A stretch of DNA of 63,264 bases from Chitinimonas sp. BJB300 (GCF_002735695.1 NZ_PDZH01000007.1:1-63264); one strand, 5' to 3'; shown: positions 17,595 through 27,280, numbered from the stretch's first letter. A program made the numbers and translations. The notes: generated from the letters alone by a model not told the origin.

Positions 17595-18776
17595 CTATTC
17601 CTTGGCTGGCAACAGAATCGTGAATTTGGCACCCTCCCCGGGCATCGAGTGGACATCAATGTCGCCACCATAGGCGGTGATCAGATTACGAACAATAGCA
17701 AGTCCCAGACCCGTGCCTTCCTTACGCGTGGTAAAAAACGGCTCGAAAAGACGCTCCCGTACGTTCTCCGGCATGCCACAGCCACTGTCGCTAATCACCA
17801 TCTGCCAGCTGTCGCCCTCACGCTCCAATGACAACGCGATTTGATCGCCTGCACCCGTAGCCTGCAGCGCATTTTCCAACAAATTGACCAATGCACTGGT
17901 GAGTTCCTTACGATTGGCCTCAATCCACACCTCCGTATCGGGCAACGTCAACAGCCAGGTACGGACGTTGCCGGTATCCTGAGGCTGTACGATCTGCAAG
18001 GCCTCCTCCATCACCCCCCGTAATTCCACCGGCTCTAACAGCGCTTGTTGTCCGCGAACAAACTGCAGCATATTCTGGATCAGAATCTCCAGGTGCCGCA
18101 GACGCGCCAATGATTTCTGGCCGAATTTCACGCGCTCCACTTCACCTAACTGCGGCTTGGCCAAACTGGCGGTATAGAGCAAGGCGGTAGCAAGTGGCGT
18201 GCGCAACTGGTGCGCAAGGCCCGCCGCCATTTCCCCCATTGCAGCCAGACGCTTGTGCTGCTCCAACTGACGACGCAAGCGCCAGCTCTCGCTCAAATCA
18301 TGGATCAACAAAATACGCTCGCCGCTTGTAAGTTGGCTGGTCACGATACTCAAGCGTTTTTCCTGGCCGCTATCCGTCGTAAACAGCCAATCACTGTCCA
18401 CGGCTGTCGATACCAGGCCGGATTGAATAGCATCACGCCAATCCTCACCAATCAATTGCCGGCCGAGGATTTTCTCCGCAGCAGGGTTCATCGTAATGAC
18501 CTGTTCGTCGGTATCCAACTCAACAACGCCCCCCGGCAGCGCCGCAAGCAATGCTTCAAGCCGGCCTGACAACGCCACTTTCTCCTCGAATTGCTGACGC
18601 AATGCACCGTTGGCCACCGCCAACTCATCCGTCAGCGAACTGACCTTCTGTTCGAGTTCATGATAAGACTCGACCAATTGGCGCGAGGCCTCTGTGAACA
18701 GGGAAAACGCCTGTTCAAGCTCGGCCCGGTCGATCTTATCTTCTGGTTTAACTGATTCACTAGGCGGCGCAGCCAA
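17595..18776 (-). CDS. Soluble PAS sensor histidine kinase, FleS/FlrB type
   Basis: 393 residues without membrane segments. A coiled coil (about 20-70) leads to a PAS domain (about 75-170), a HisKA domain with GLAHQLRTPLATALLYTASL (phospho-accepting His), and an ATPase domain with the N-box LVNLLENALQATG, G1 ISDSGCGMPE and G2 GTGLGLAIVRN. This is the architecture of FleS/FlrB, the kinase for the FleR/FlrC activator encoded 3 kb downstream on the same strand. Unusually, kinase and regulator are separated by cheB, the phosphatase gene and the STAS gene. Confidence 0.85.
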   Translation of the reverse strand: MAAPPSESVKPEDKIDRAELEQAFSLFTEASRQLVESYHELEQKVSSLTDELAVANGALRQQFEEKVALSGRLEALLAALPGGVVELDTDEQVITMNPAAEKILGRQLIGEDWRDAIQSGLVSTAVDSDWLFTTDSGQEKRLSIVTSQLTSGERILLIHDLSESWRLRRQLEQHKRLAAMGEMAAGLAHQLRTPLATALLYTASLAKPQLGEVERVKFGQKSLARLRHLEILIQNMLQFVRGQQALLEPVELRGVMEEALQIVQPQDTGNVRTWLLTLPDTEVWIEANRKELTSALVNLLENALQATGAGDQIALSLEREGDSWQMVISDSGCGMPENVRERLFEPFFTTRKEGTGLGLAIVRNLITAYGGDIDVHSMPGEGAKFTILLPAKE

Positions 18777-18986
18777 TCTGGACTTCCTTGTTGATGCGTA
18801 TCTTTTGGATTATAAAAGTTCGGAGCCAAAGTGCTGCAACGTACGTCTGGCTTGCATTCCAACAGAGCGGCACCCATAACAAAAGCACGGCATGTTGTAA
18901 CTAGTGAAAGCATGACTGTCTGCCAGTATCAGCACCGGGCAGAGCATTCGAAATAATTGACATCCGGATACCCCTTCCAAAGCGAA

Positions 18987-19005
18987 GCCTATCCAGATGA
19001 TAGGC
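18987..19005. promoter_or_regulatory. Short palindrome upstream of cheV
   Basis: GCCTATC and GATAGGC form perfect 7-base arms around a 5-base spacer, ending 28 bases before the cheV start. It could be an operator or an RNA hairpin in the leader. The rest of the 257-base divergent gap 18777-19033 shows no recognisable sigma-28 or sigma-54 site. Confidence 0.35.
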
Positions 19006-19033
19006 ACCATAACACCCTTGCGGAGTCGAAACT

Positions 19034-19999
19034 GTGTCCGACTTGCTCAAAAAAATCGATGCTCGCACCAAGCTTGCCGGTACCAACAAGCTCGAAATAC
19101 TCCTGTTTACTCTGGGTCTGGATGAACGCTCCAACCGGCGCGAAAACTTTGGCATCAATGTGTTCAAGGTGCGCGAAGTCATGCGTACCCCAGAGATCAC
19201 CCAGGCACCGGAAATGCCGGACGCCGTTGAGGGCATGGTCAGCCTGCGTGGAAATCTGATTCCCGTGATAGATCTCGCGAAATATGTTGGCGTACAGACC
19301 AGCAGCAAGCCAGAAATCATGATTGTGTCGGAGTACAACGTTCATACACAGGGCTTCCTAGTCGAGGCCGTTGATACGATTCTGCGGCTGGATTGGTCGC
19401 AGATGCGCGTTCCGCCGGAGATTCTCAACAACAACATGCGCGGGCTCGTGACAGCCGTAACCGAATTGGAATCCGGCAAGCTGGTCATGATGCTGGACGT
19501 TGAAAAAGTATTGGCGGAAACCAACAAGGTCGACGATTCCGCCGAATTCCGTGGCATCCATCCCCAAAGTGACGTGGTGGGCAAAACCGTCTTTTACGCC
19601 GATGACTCGGCTGTTGCCCGCAAGCAAATCCAGCGCACCTTGGAAGCGCTCGAACTCAATTACGTCGAATGCATCAACGGCAAGCGCGCCTGGGATGAGC
19701 TACAGCGTATTGCTGTGACAGCTGAAGCTGCCGGCAAACCGATCAGAGACTATGTGCATATGATCCTGACCGACGTAGAAATGCCGGAAATGGACGGCTA
19801 CATGCTGACCAAGACAGTCAAAAGCGACCCTCGCTTCGCCGGTATTCCCATTCTGATGCATTCCTCGCTATCGGGCATGTCGAACCAGAAACTCGGCCAA
19901 TCGGTGGGGGTAGATGGCTACGTGGCCAAGTTTGAAGCACACAAGCTCACAGAAGCCGTTGTGAACATGCTGCGCAATTCGTTGCCACCGACAAAGTAA
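19034..19999 (+). CDS. cheV: Chemotaxis protein CheV (first copy)
   Basis: CheW-receiver fusion that couples receptors to CheA. 321 residues: N-terminal CheW domain (about 15-165; FGINVFKVREVMRTPEIT and MVSLRGNLIPVIDLAKYVG) and a C-terminal receiver (about 185-315) with ADD near its start and acceptor Asp in MILTDVEMPEMDGYML. It is followed after 29 bases by a second cheV with about the same length. No separate cheW is in the window, so CheV may do the coupling here, though other cheW genes could exist elsewhere. Confidence 0.95.
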   Translation: MSDLLKKIDARTKLAGTNKLEILLFTLGLDERSNRRENFGINVFKVREVMRTPEITQAPEMPDAVEGMVSLRGNLIPVIDLAKYVGVQTSSKPEIMIVSEYNVHTQGFLVEAVDTILRLDWSQMRVPPEILNNNMRGLVTAVTELESGKLVMMLDVEKVLAETNKVDDSAEFRGIHPQSDVVGKTVFYADDSAVARKQIQRTLEALELNYVECINGKRAWDELQRIAVTAEAAGKPIRDYVHMILTDVEMPEMDGYMLTKTVKSDPRFAGIPILMHSSLSGMSNQKLGQSVGVDGYVAKFEAHKLTEAVVNMLRNSLPPTK

Positions 20000-20028
20000 G
20001 CCAGTCAAAGCGCACAAGGGAATTTTCA

Positions 20029-20964
20029 ATGTCTTCAGCAAACTCCACTCTGCTCGATAGCGTCGATGCTCGCACCAAACTTGCGGGCTCGAACAAGATG
20101 GAAATTCTCTTGTTTTCGCTCGGCACGCGAGAAACCTTCGGTATCAACGTGTTCAAGGTGCGTGAAGTATCGCAGACACCCAAGATCACCAAGACACCCA
20201 ATATGCCTGTCGGCGTCGAAGGTGTGATTTCACTGCGGGGCAATATCATCCCGGTCATTTCCCTGGCGAAGTTCATCAACCCCAACGATGTCAATCCGCA
20301 AGCGGAAGACACGATGATCGTCACCGAGTTTTCCAAGCACACTCAGGGATTTCTGGTGCACTCGGTAGACCGCATCATCCGGGTTGACTGGAACAAGGTG
20401 CGTGCGCCCGAAAGCATGCTGGCCGGAAATCAGGCGCTCATCACCGCCATCACCGAACTCGACGACGGCAAACTGATTTCCATTCTGGACGTAGAACAAA
20501 TCCTCGCCACTGTCATCGGCGAAACCTTCGTACCCGATATCCCCTCCGTTTCTATCGATCAAGAAAAATTCATGTTCTTCGTCGATGACTCGATGGTTGC
20601 GCGCAAGGAAATCATCAGCGTATTGGACAAGATCAGCGTCAAGTACCACCAAGCCAACAATGGTGCGGAAGCCTGGGACAAACTACAAAACATTGCCAGT
20701 CGTCACCAACATGACGGCGAACCACTCAGTCAGTCCTTGAAACTGATTCTGGTCGATGCGGAAATGCCGGAAATGGACGGCTATGTTCTGACCAAGCATA
20801 TCAAGTCCGACCCGCGCTTCAGGGGTATCCCTGTCGTCATGCACTCTTCGTTGTCATCGAATGCCAACCGAGCCATGGGCAGCAGCGTCGGCGTAGATGC
20901 CTACGTTGCCAAGTTCGATCCTTTCGTGTTGGCGGAAACGATTACCCCCTACCTGCAAAGCTGA
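20029..20964 (+). CDS. cheV: Chemotaxis protein CheV (second copy)
   Basis: 311-residue CheW-receiver fusion, a tandem paralogue of the gene before it. The CheW part shows FGINVFKVREVSQTPKIT and VISLRGNIIPVISLAKF; the receiver has VDDSMVARKEI and acceptor Asp in LILVDAEMPEMDGYVL. The two proteins share long identical stretches (for example DARTKLAGxNKxEILLFxLG) but differ in the domain linker, so the duplication is not recent. They probably serve different receptors. Confidence 0.95.
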   Translation: MSSANSTLLDSVDARTKLAGSNKMEILLFSLGTRETFGINVFKVREVSQTPKITKTPNMPVGVEGVISLRGNIIPVISLAKFINPNDVNPQAEDTMIVTEFSKHTQGFLVHSVDRIIRVDWNKVRAPESMLAGNQALITAITELDDGKLISILDVEQILATVIGETFVPDIPSVSIDQEKFMFFVDDSMVARKEIISVLDKISVKYHQANNGAEAWDKLQNIASRHQHDGEPLSQSLKLILVDAEMPEMDGYVLTKHIKSDPRFRGIPVVMHSSLSSNANRAMGSSVGVDAYVAKFDPFVLAETITPYLQS

Positions 20965-21024
20965 TTCAGACGAACCGCGGTTAACCGCGAACCCGGTTGC
21001 CTAACGGGATTCATGGAGCAAGAC

Positions 21025-21414
21025 ATGTCGGACAAAAATATACGGTTCCTGGTGGTCGATGACTTCTCCACGATGCGTCGCATCGTGCGTAACCTGCTCA
21101 AAGAGCTGGGTTATAGCAACGTCGAGGAGGCGGAAGATGGACAAGTTGCACTACACAAGCTCAAGTCCACCAGTTTTGATTTCGTTGTATCGGATTGGAA
21201 CATGCCGAATATGACTGGAATCGAGTTGCTGAAAGCAGTACGTGGTGATGCAACGCTCAAGCACTTGCCCTTCCTGATGATTACTGCAGAAGCCAAGAAG
21301 GAAAACATCATCGAGGCCGCCCAGGCAGGTGCCAGCGGCTACATCGTGAAGCCCTTCACGGCCGCGACGCTGGACGAGAAGCTAGCCAAAATCTTCCAGA
21401 CGATTAATAAGTAA
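21025..21414 (+). CDS. cheY: Chemotaxis response regulator CheY
   Basis: Single receiver domain that carries the signal from CheA to FliM. The ATG at 21025 is preceded by GGAG at proper distance and gives 129 residues, the same as in enteric bacteria; a second ATG four codons upstream is less well placed. Key residues: [20 protein letters not shown], phospho-acceptor in [12 protein letters not shown], Thr in [11 protein letters not shown] and Lys in [11 protein letters not shown]. It is followed by cheZ after 14 bases. Confidence 0.97.
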   Translation: MSDKNIRFLVVDDFSTMRRIVRNLLKELGYSNVEEAEDGQVALHKLKSTSFDFVVSDWNMPNMTGIELLKAVRGDATLKHLPFLMITAEAKKENIIEAAQAGASGYIVKPFTAATLDEKLAKIFQTINK

Positions 21415-21428
21415 GACAGGAGTGCAAC

Positions 21429-22226
21429 GTGAGCGATAAAGCTATCAATAGCGGCGACTCCGACGAACTACAAGATTTGTTCGACAGCATCGTCAGTGCC
21501 TCCAGCAGCGCCCCCCCCAGTGCGCCAGAACCGGCACCCAGTGCAGCAAGCGAGAGCCCAGCAGCTGCCGCGCCGCCTGCCGCCCCACTGGATATGCAGA
21601 CAGACCCTGCGCGTTCTATGTTTGCCAGCATTGGACAACTGACACGCAAGGTGCACGATGCGCTGCATGACATGGGGTACGACAAGTCATTGGAAAAAGC
21701 CGCTGCAGCCATTCCCGATGCCCGTGACCGGCTCTCCTACATCGCGACTCTGACCGAGCAAGCAGCGAACCGTACGCTGAATGCTGTGGACCTGGCGCAG
21801 CCCATGCAGAACCAGATCGAGTCCGAGTCAAAGTCGCTGGCCGAACAGTGGGACAAATTGTTTGCCAATCAGCTTTCTGTCGAGGAATTCAAGCAGCTTG
21901 CCAGCAAGACACGTGAACACCTCAGACAAAGTAGTGACCAGGCGCGCGCCACGAACGAGCAGCTACTTGAAATCATGATGGCGCAGGATTTCCAGGATCT
22001 GACCGGCCAGGTGATCAAAAAGGTTGTCGAGATGGCCAAAGAGATGGAGAGCGGTCTGCTAGAGTTCCTAGTGCAGTTCTCACCCACGGGTGCTATCAAA
22101 CCCTTGGTTGCACCAGAGGAAGAAGGCGGCTTGGAGAATGGCCCGGTTTACAATGCAGAAGGCCGTTCCGACGTTGTAACCAACCAAGAGCAGGTAGACG
22201 ACCTGCTTGCCAGTCTTGGTTTCTGA
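21429..22226 (+). CDS. cheZ: CheY-P phosphatase CheZ
   Basis: Removes phosphate from CheY-P. GTG start behind AGGAG. 265 residues: a Pro/Ala/Ser-rich N-terminal region (about 20-58), long helical hairpin, the catalytic block MAQDFQDLTGQVIKKVVEM (Gln in DFQDLTGQ enters the CheY active site) and a C-terminal CheY-binding tail EQVDDLLASLGF. All elements are present and the length is slightly above the enteric form because of the N-terminal extension. Confidence 0.95.
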   Translation: MSDKAINSGDSDELQDLFDSIVSASSSAPPSAPEPAPSAASESPAAAAPPAAPLDMQTDPARSMFASIGQLTRKVHDALHDMGYDKSLEKAAAAIPDARDRLSYIATLTEQAANRTLNAVDLAQPMQNQIESESKSLAEQWDKLFANQLSVEEFKQLASKTREHLRQSSDQARATNEQLLEIMMAQDFQDLTGQVIKKVVEMAKEMESGLLEFLVQFSPTGAIKPLVAPEEEGGLENGPVYNAEGRSDVVTNQEQVDDLLASLGF

Positions 22227-22257
22227 ATCCGGTCAGTAAGGCCAGAAGGACGACGCT

Positions 22258-24204
22258 ATGAGCGACTTTGCCGGCATGGAAGAGCTGCTCCAGGATTTCT
22301 TGACCGAATCCTCGGAGTTGCTTTCTGACGTGGATAACAAGCTGGTCGAGCTGGAGAAGCGACCAGAGGACAAGCATTTACTGAATGACATCTTTCGGGG
22401 CTTTCACACCATCAAGGGTGGTGCGGGGTTTCTGAATGTCGATGCGCTGATCAATCTTTGCCACCGTACAGAAAACCTGTTCGACAAGCTGCGGGTTGGC
22501 GAACTGAAGCTGACGCCCGAGCTGATGGATGTGATCTTGGCCGCTACGGGTGTCGTCCGTGAAATGTTTGGTTCCATGTCCCAAGGACGGCAACCGGCAC
22601 AGGCCGACTCAAGTTTACTGGCACAATTGGATGCTGCGCTCGAAGGCAAAGCGGTGGCCGCAGTCGCTGCTCCAGCTCCAGCTCCAGCTCCAGCTCCAAC
22701 CCCAGCACCAGCCGCAGCAGCGCCAGCCCCGGTCAGTGCTGGCAAGCCGGGTGAACCTGATTGGGCATCAATGCACCAAGCCGTAACAGGACAGGCGCCG
22801 GCAGCATCGGCTGCGCCGAGCCCGGCACCAGCACCTGTTGCCGCAGCGCCCGCCGTCGTCGCACCAAAACCAACAGCAGTCGTTCCCGGCCAAACGGCAT
22901 CCAAAGAACCCAGCCTTCGCCCTGCCGCTGCGCAGCAGACGGCTAAGGCCCCAGGGCCCAGCCAGCAGTTGGCCACGCAAGAAACCACCATCCGGATTGA
23001 TACCAACCGGCTTGATCAGGTACTCAACCTCTCCGGTGAAATCGGCCTGACCAAGAACCGCCTGACAACACTTCGTACCGACATACTGAACGGCAAAACC
23101 GACAGCACCACGCTAAAAGCGCTGGATGAAGCCATTGGCCAGCTCGATCTCTTGGTGGGCGACCTGCAAAATGCGGTGATGAAGACCCGCATGCAGCCCA
23201 TCGGGCGCTTGTTCCAGAAGTACCCACGGTTGGCACGCGACTTGGCGCGTCAGTTAGGTAAAGACGTCGAGTTGGTGATCACCGGCGAAGAAACCGAACT
23301 CGACAAAACCATGCTGGAAGACCTGAACGACCCATTGGTGCACTTAGTGCGCAATGCGGTTGACCACGGCGTGGAGACCATCGAAGAACGTATCGCCGTC
23401 GGCAAGCCCAGCAAGAGTATTGTGCAACTGACCGCCACCCAGGTCGGCGATCATATCCTGATTGAAATTGTCGATGATGGTAAAGGGATGCGGCCCGATG
23501 TACTGCGCCGTAAAGCCGTGGAAAAAGGCCTGATTGACCTTGAAGCAGCCAACAGCATGGATGACAAACAGGCGCTCCAGCTTGTCTTCCTTCCCGGCTT
23601 CTCGACCAAGGATCAGATTTCCAGTGTCTCCGGCCGCGGCGTCGGCATGGATGTGGTGAAGACCAATATCGTTGGGCTTAACGGCCGCATCGACATTCAG
23701 TCAACGGTTGGCGAAGGATCTCGCTTTTCCATCTCCCTGCCGCTGACACTGGCCATCCTGCCTGTACTGGTGGTGCGTGTCTGCAACCAACCGTTCGCCG
23801 TACCACTCGCCATGGTGAGGGAAATTATCCCCATCCGATCCGAACAGATTCAGGAAGTGTCGGGCCGGGCCACCATTGTGGTGCGGGACGAGATTTTGTC
23901 GGTTCGCTCTCTCGCGCGCCTTATCGGTTGGGAAGCCACCCAAACGCCTCAGTTTGGCGTGCTGATGCAGGCTGCCGAGCACTCCTTCATTCTGGCGATC
24001 GATAGCTTCATCGGCCGCGATGATGTCGTGATTAAGCCTTTACAGAATATCCGGCCACGCGGTATTGCCGGTGCAACCCTTTCCGGCGACGGCTCGGTAG
24101 TGCTCGTACTGGATATGGAAAGCATGATTGAAGATACGCAGCATTCGGATAATTCCGCCATCAAGACAACGCAATTTCTTGAGATGTTGACCAATAAGGG
24201 CTAA
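22258..24204 (+). CDS. cheA: Chemotaxis histidine kinase CheA
   Basis: Central kinase of the receptor array. 648 residues: HPt/P1 domain with FHTIKGGAGF (phospho-His about residue 48), then a long Ala/Pro/Gln linker (about 135-240, with AP repeats) in place of a clear P2 domain, dimerisation helices (NRLTTLRTDIL), ATPase domain (LVRNAVDHG, EIVDDGKGM, GRGVGMDVVK) and a CheW-like P5 domain to the C-terminus. The lack of an evident P2 suggests that CheY docks differently or directly on P1. Confidence 0.97.
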   Translation: MSDFAGMEELLQDFLTESSELLSDVDNKLVELEKRPEDKHLLNDIFRGFHTIKGGAGFLNVDALINLCHRTENLFDKLRVGELKLTPELMDVILAATGVVREMFGSMSQGRQPAQADSSLLAQLDAALEGKAVAAVAAPAPAPAPAPTPAPAAAAPAPVSAGKPGEPDWASMHQAVTGQAPAASAAPSPAPAPVAAAPAVVAPKPTAVVPGQTASKEPSLRPAAAQQTAKAPGPSQQLATQETTIRIDTNRLDQVLNLSGEIGLTKNRLTTLRTDILNGKTDSTTLKALDEAIGQLDLLVGDLQNAVMKTRMQPIGRLFQKYPRLARDLARQLGKDVELVITGEETELDKTMLEDLNDPLVHLVRNAVDHGVETIEERIAVGKPSKSIVQLTATQVGDHILIEIVDDGKGMRPDVLRRKAVEKGLIDLEAANSMDDKQALQLVFLPGFSTKDQISSVSGRGVGMDVVKTNIVGLNGRIDIQSTVGEGSRFSISLPLTLAILPVLVVRVCNQPFAVPLAMVREIIPIRSEQIQEVSGRATIVVRDEILSVRSLARLIGWEATQTPQFGVLMQAAEHSFILAIDSFIGRDDVVIKPLQNIRPRGIAGATLSGDGSVVLVLDMESMIEDTQHSDNSAIKTTQFLEMLTNKG

Positions 24205-24291
24205 GTCATAAATTACCAATCCAACTGGCGGCCAACATAAACTGAAGTCCGCCGTTCTACTCTTTTTCGCTTGGGTGCTTCGCGAGGCTAC

Positions 24292-25509
24292 ATGCAGAAC
24301 ACTGCCTTTATCGGCCGTCAACCTATCTTGAATCGCCAACAGCAGATCATTGGCTACGAGTTGCTATTCCGACTCGACCAATCGTCTGTCACTGCCGAGT
24401 TTTCCAGCGATATGCAGGCTGGTACGAATGTGCTGGTCAATACCCTGTCGAACATGGGTGCCGACTGGCTGGTGGGCAGTAAATTGGCGTTCGTGAACGT
24501 TGCCACCTCCATGCTGGAAAGCAACTTTCTTGAGCTACTGCATCCCCAGAGGGTGGTGCTTGAGATTGTTGAATCAGTGAATGCCACACCAGAGCTAATG
24601 GCCCGTGCCAAGGAGTTGCGCGCCCAGGGTTTTGGTATTGCACTCGATGACTTTACCTATACTCCACAGACTGCGCCGTTCCTGGAGTTTGCCAATTACG
24701 TAAAGCTGGATGTGCAGGAACTGGGGCTCGAGAACACGAAGTCGCTATCCACAGAACTACGTAAATTCCCTGTATTGCAGGTTGCCGAAAAAGTGGAGAC
24801 CAAGGACGAGTTCAAATTCTGCCTTGATGTCGGCTTCGATTGCTTCCAAGGCTACTACTTCGCCCACCCTGAAACGCTATCGGCCAAGGTCATCAACCCG
24901 GCCTACGCCAATATCCTCAGTTTGCTGAATATGCTGAGGAATAACGCCGAAATCACCGAGATCGAGAACGCGCTCAAACGCGATGTCGCGCTGTCGTTCA
25001 AACTCTTGCGCTATATCAACTCAGCAGGCTTTGGCCTTTCCTGTGAAATCCATTCTTTCCGCCATGCTGTCACCATCCTGGGCTACCAAAAGCTTTACCG
25101 CTGGCTGACGCTGTTGCTGGTTACTGCCAGTTCCGATGCCGGCACACCACCGGCCCTCATGAAAACAGCCGTTACACGCGGGCGTTTGGTCGAATTGCTG
25201 GGTAGCCATCTGCTTGATGGTACCGACCGCGATAACCTGTTTATTGTGGGTGTCTTCTCCTTGTTGGATGTGATGCTGGACATGCCGATGGAGAAAATCC
25301 TCGAAACCCTGCTGTTGCCCGATTCGGTGTCGGAGGCCCTGCTTACCCGCTTTGGCATGTATGGGCCCTTCCTGGAGCTTGCCGAAGCCTGTGAAGACCC
25401 CGACATGACAGACGTGCCAAGCTTGTGCGAGCAGTTGCAGATTACGCCGGAGATGCTCAACAAAGCCCACGTTTCGGCCTTAGCCTGGGTGGAAGAACTG
25501 GGCGTCTGA
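24292..25509 (+). CDS. EAL-HDOD protein (YuxH-type signalling protein)
   Basis: 405 residues from the ATG at 24292; a TTG seven codons earlier is possible but poorly placed. The N-terminal half is an EAL-like domain (GRQPILNRQQQIIGYELLFR and FGIALDDFTYTPQ), the C-terminal half an HDOD domain (about 200-400, LKRDVALSFKLLRYINSAGF). In this family the EAL part often lacks phosphodiesterase residues and binds or senses c-di-GMP instead. It follows cheA by 87 bases and ends at a strong terminator, so it closes the chemotaxis operon; a link between chemotaxis and c-di-GMP is an inference. Confidence 0.85.
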   Translation: MQNTAFIGRQPILNRQQQIIGYELLFRLDQSSVTAEFSSDMQAGTNVLVNTLSNMGADWLVGSKLAFVNVATSMLESNFLELLHPQRVVLEIVESVNATPELMARAKELRAQGFGIALDDFTYTPQTAPFLEFANYVKLDVQELGLENTKSLSTELRKFPVLQVAEKVETKDEFKFCLDVGFDCFQGYYFAHPETLSAKVINPAYANILSLLNMLRNNAEITEIENALKRDVALSFKLLRYINSAGFGLSCEIHSFRHAVTILGYQKLYRWLTLLLVTASSDAGTPPALMKTAVTRGRLVELLGSHLLDGTDRDNLFIVGVFSLLDVMLDMPMEKILETLLLPDSVSEALLTRFGMYGPFLELAEACEDPDMTDVPSLCEQLQITPEMLNKAHVSALAWVEELGV

Positions 25510-25540
25510 CCCGACATCTGGCGCTTGCATCGGCCTCAGC

Positions 25541-25574
25541 AAAAACGCCACGATCATGTAATCGTGGCGTTTTT
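25541..25574. terminator. Bidirectional intrinsic terminator
   Basis: AAAAACGCCACGAT and ATCGTGGCGTTTTT form a perfect 14-bp stem with a 6-base loop. The A-run on one side and T-run on the other let it work in both directions, ending the cheV-cheA-EAL/HDOD transcript from the left and the ung transcript from the right. Confidence 0.93.
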
Positions 25575-25659
25575 GCATTTTGAGACCTTTGCAAGGCATT
25601 GGAATAATCACAGCTGCGCAGTGAGATCTTGAATAAGCACTTGGCGCAATCCAAACAGC

Positions 25660-26331
25660 CTAGGTAAGCGCCCAGTCAATGGGAGCCCGGCCATGCTCAC
25701 TCAAGTAACGGCTGGTCGCCGAGAAATGCCCATTGCCCAGAAAACCGCGATAGGCCGACAATGGTGATGGATGGGCAGATGTGAGGACAAGATGCTTTTG
25801 CTGGTCAATCAGGGCCGCTTTGGCTTCGGCATAACTGCCCCAAAGCAGAAAAACCAACCCTTCCCGCTCGGCCGACAGTTTTGCAATCAGCGCATCCGTA
25901 AAGCGCTCCCAACCACGCTTACGGTGGGAACCCGCCGCATCCGCCTGCACCGTCAGTACGCTGTTAAGCAACAAGACACCTTGTCGCGCCCATTGAATCA
26001 GATTGCCATGTTGAGGCGGAGAATGGCCCAGGTCACGCGCGATCTCCTTGAAGATATTCCGCAATGATGGCGGCGGTGCCACACCATGCGGCACAGAAAA
26101 ACTGAGGCCATGTGCTTGCCCCTCGCCGTGGTACGGGTCCTGCCCAAGAATCACCACTTTGACGTCGTCGGGCGCCAAGGCTGCCAAGGCCGCGTAGCGG
26201 TCAGCAGGTGGTGGATAGATCTGTTTACCTGCAGCCGCTTCCTGAGCAAGAAAACGCTGGAGGGCATGCCAATAAGGTTGGGTTGTTTCAGAGGCCAGCC
26301 AATCGGCCCACTCGGGGGGAAGCTCATTCAT
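25660..26331 (-). CDS. ung: Uracil-DNA glycosylase
   Basis: Excises uracil from DNA. The start MNELPPEWADWL at 26331 gives 223 residues, the normal family length; the longer frame upstream runs through the neighbouring gene. Seen: water-activating motif GQDPYHGEGQAHGLSFSV, LLLNSVLTV, and the DNA-intercalating loop HPSPLSAYRGFLG with catalytic His. The ATG overlaps the stop of the PilZ-like gene (ATGAATGA), so the two are coupled in translation. Confidence 0.96.
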   Translation of the reverse strand: MNELPPEWADWLASETTQPYWHALQRFLAQEAAAGKQIYPPPADRYAALAALAPDDVKVVILGQDPYHGEGQAHGLSFSVPHGVAPPPSLRNIFKEIARDLGHSPPQHGNLIQWARQGVLLLNSVLTVQADAAGSHRKRGWERFTDALIAKLSAEREGLVFLLWGSYAEAKAALIDQQKHLVLTSAHPSPLSAYRGFLGNGHFSATSRYLSEHGRAPIDWALT

Positions 26332-26848
26332 CATGCACATGCTTACGTTCAAAGATTTCGCGCCGATGGCGCCGGAAAATGGTCTTGTCCAACCAATCTT
26401 GCAATTCAATATCACCCAACTCAAACTTGGCCTGCACCAAACAACTGCCACCTTCCTTTGCCTGCACATCCGTCAAGCTAGCGGGCAGCAACAAAGGCTG
26501 GGGAATACGTGGGGATAGATACAACGCCAGGGTACCGCGCTCGCCAACACGCAACAATTGAGGATGGGTCCAGCAAGCACCTTCGCCACTGAGTTCGATT
26601 GCGCAGACCTGCGGCAATACACCGTCACGAAGCAGAAGCTGCCCCAACAACAATAAGCAAAGGTCAACCCGCGCTTCCAACCCTTGCCAGCGCAGGGTCT
26701 CGGCAGAGTCATCCTCGTTGTAATTGGACGGCACCGCTTCCAGCAGGGCCAATACGCGCAACAGTAACACCCCATCGCTACCTATGGGGGGAACATCCAA
26801 ATGCCACGCCACGGGTAAATCAGCCTGGATCTTGATTGGAGTAGACAT
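26324..26848 (-). CDS. PilZ-like protein, possible c-di-GMP receptor
   Basis: 174 residues from the ATG at 26848, preceded by GGAG. The C-terminal half resembles PilZ-type barrels: an [E/D]xSxxG-like ELSGEG, then alternating hydrophobic strands and the closing helix LQDWLDKTIFRRHRREIFER, which is like the end of many PilZ proteins. The usual RxxxR motif before the barrel is not obvious, so c-di-GMP binding is uncertain. It overlaps ung by eight bases. If the PilZ call is wrong it is a conserved protein of unknown function. Confidence 0.5.
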   Translation of the reverse strand: MSTPIKIQADLPVAWHLDVPPIGSDGVLLLRVLALLEAVPSNYNEDDSAETLRWQGLEARVDLCLLLLGQLLLRDGVLPQVCAIELSGEGACWTHPQLLRVGERGTLALYLSPRIPQPLLLPASLTDVQAKEGGSCLVQAKFELGDIELQDWLDKTIFRRHRREIFERKHVHDE

Positions 26849-27030
26849 AACGTTCGGCTCCTGAATAGCAAAAATGACGCGGCAACCGTCTTTAACCCTG
26901 TATACCGGCAATGCCCCAAGGGGGTCCGCCGTCGGTCAAAGCGCAGTGATGGGGAGATACCACGTTAACGGCCTTTAGTTCAAGGAATGCAACCTTTCTT
27001 GCTCAATAACTATTTCCGCTAGCTTGTTTA

Positions 27031-27170
27031 GAACCGGTCTAAAGTCTCGCGAGCTAGAGCAATACAAGGCGAGAACAGCCGAGGAAGCGGAGTTTACATA
27101 GGGTAAATGAGCATCCCAAGGGTGTTTTCAACGCCGTTTTGCCGACGCGCAGCAGACTTTAGACAGGCTC
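27031..27170 (+). repeat. Element A copy 2, upstream of the PhyH-type gene
   Basis: 140 bp, starting GAACCGGTCTAAAGTCTCGC and ending AGACTTTAGACAGGCTC, with TTA directly on both sides (27028-27030 and 27171-27173). One base in each end differs from the consensus. It contains an ATG frame (MSIPRVFSTPF) that happens to run in frame into the downstream gene. The rest of the gap 26849-27280 shows no other feature. Confidence 0.9.
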
Positions 27171-27280
27171 TTAGAGCCATTCATTTGCGCCAGCACAATG
27201 CCCTTGCCGGCTGGCCAAGCGTAGAATGCCCTCCTTACCCCATTCCAGTACCTATCCCTTTTACCTTGCCAGAACCCTCT

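Noticed and set aside
19034-20964. The two cheV genes as an assembly duplication
   Set aside because: They differ throughout at the DNA level and in length, so they are real paralogues and not a repeated segment.
22660-22730. Tandem CTCCAG-like repeats as a possible CRISPR or mobile repeat
   Set aside because: They encode the Ala/Pro linker of CheA in frame; no spacers or repeat-unit structure of a CRISPR array. No CRISPR array was seen anywhere.
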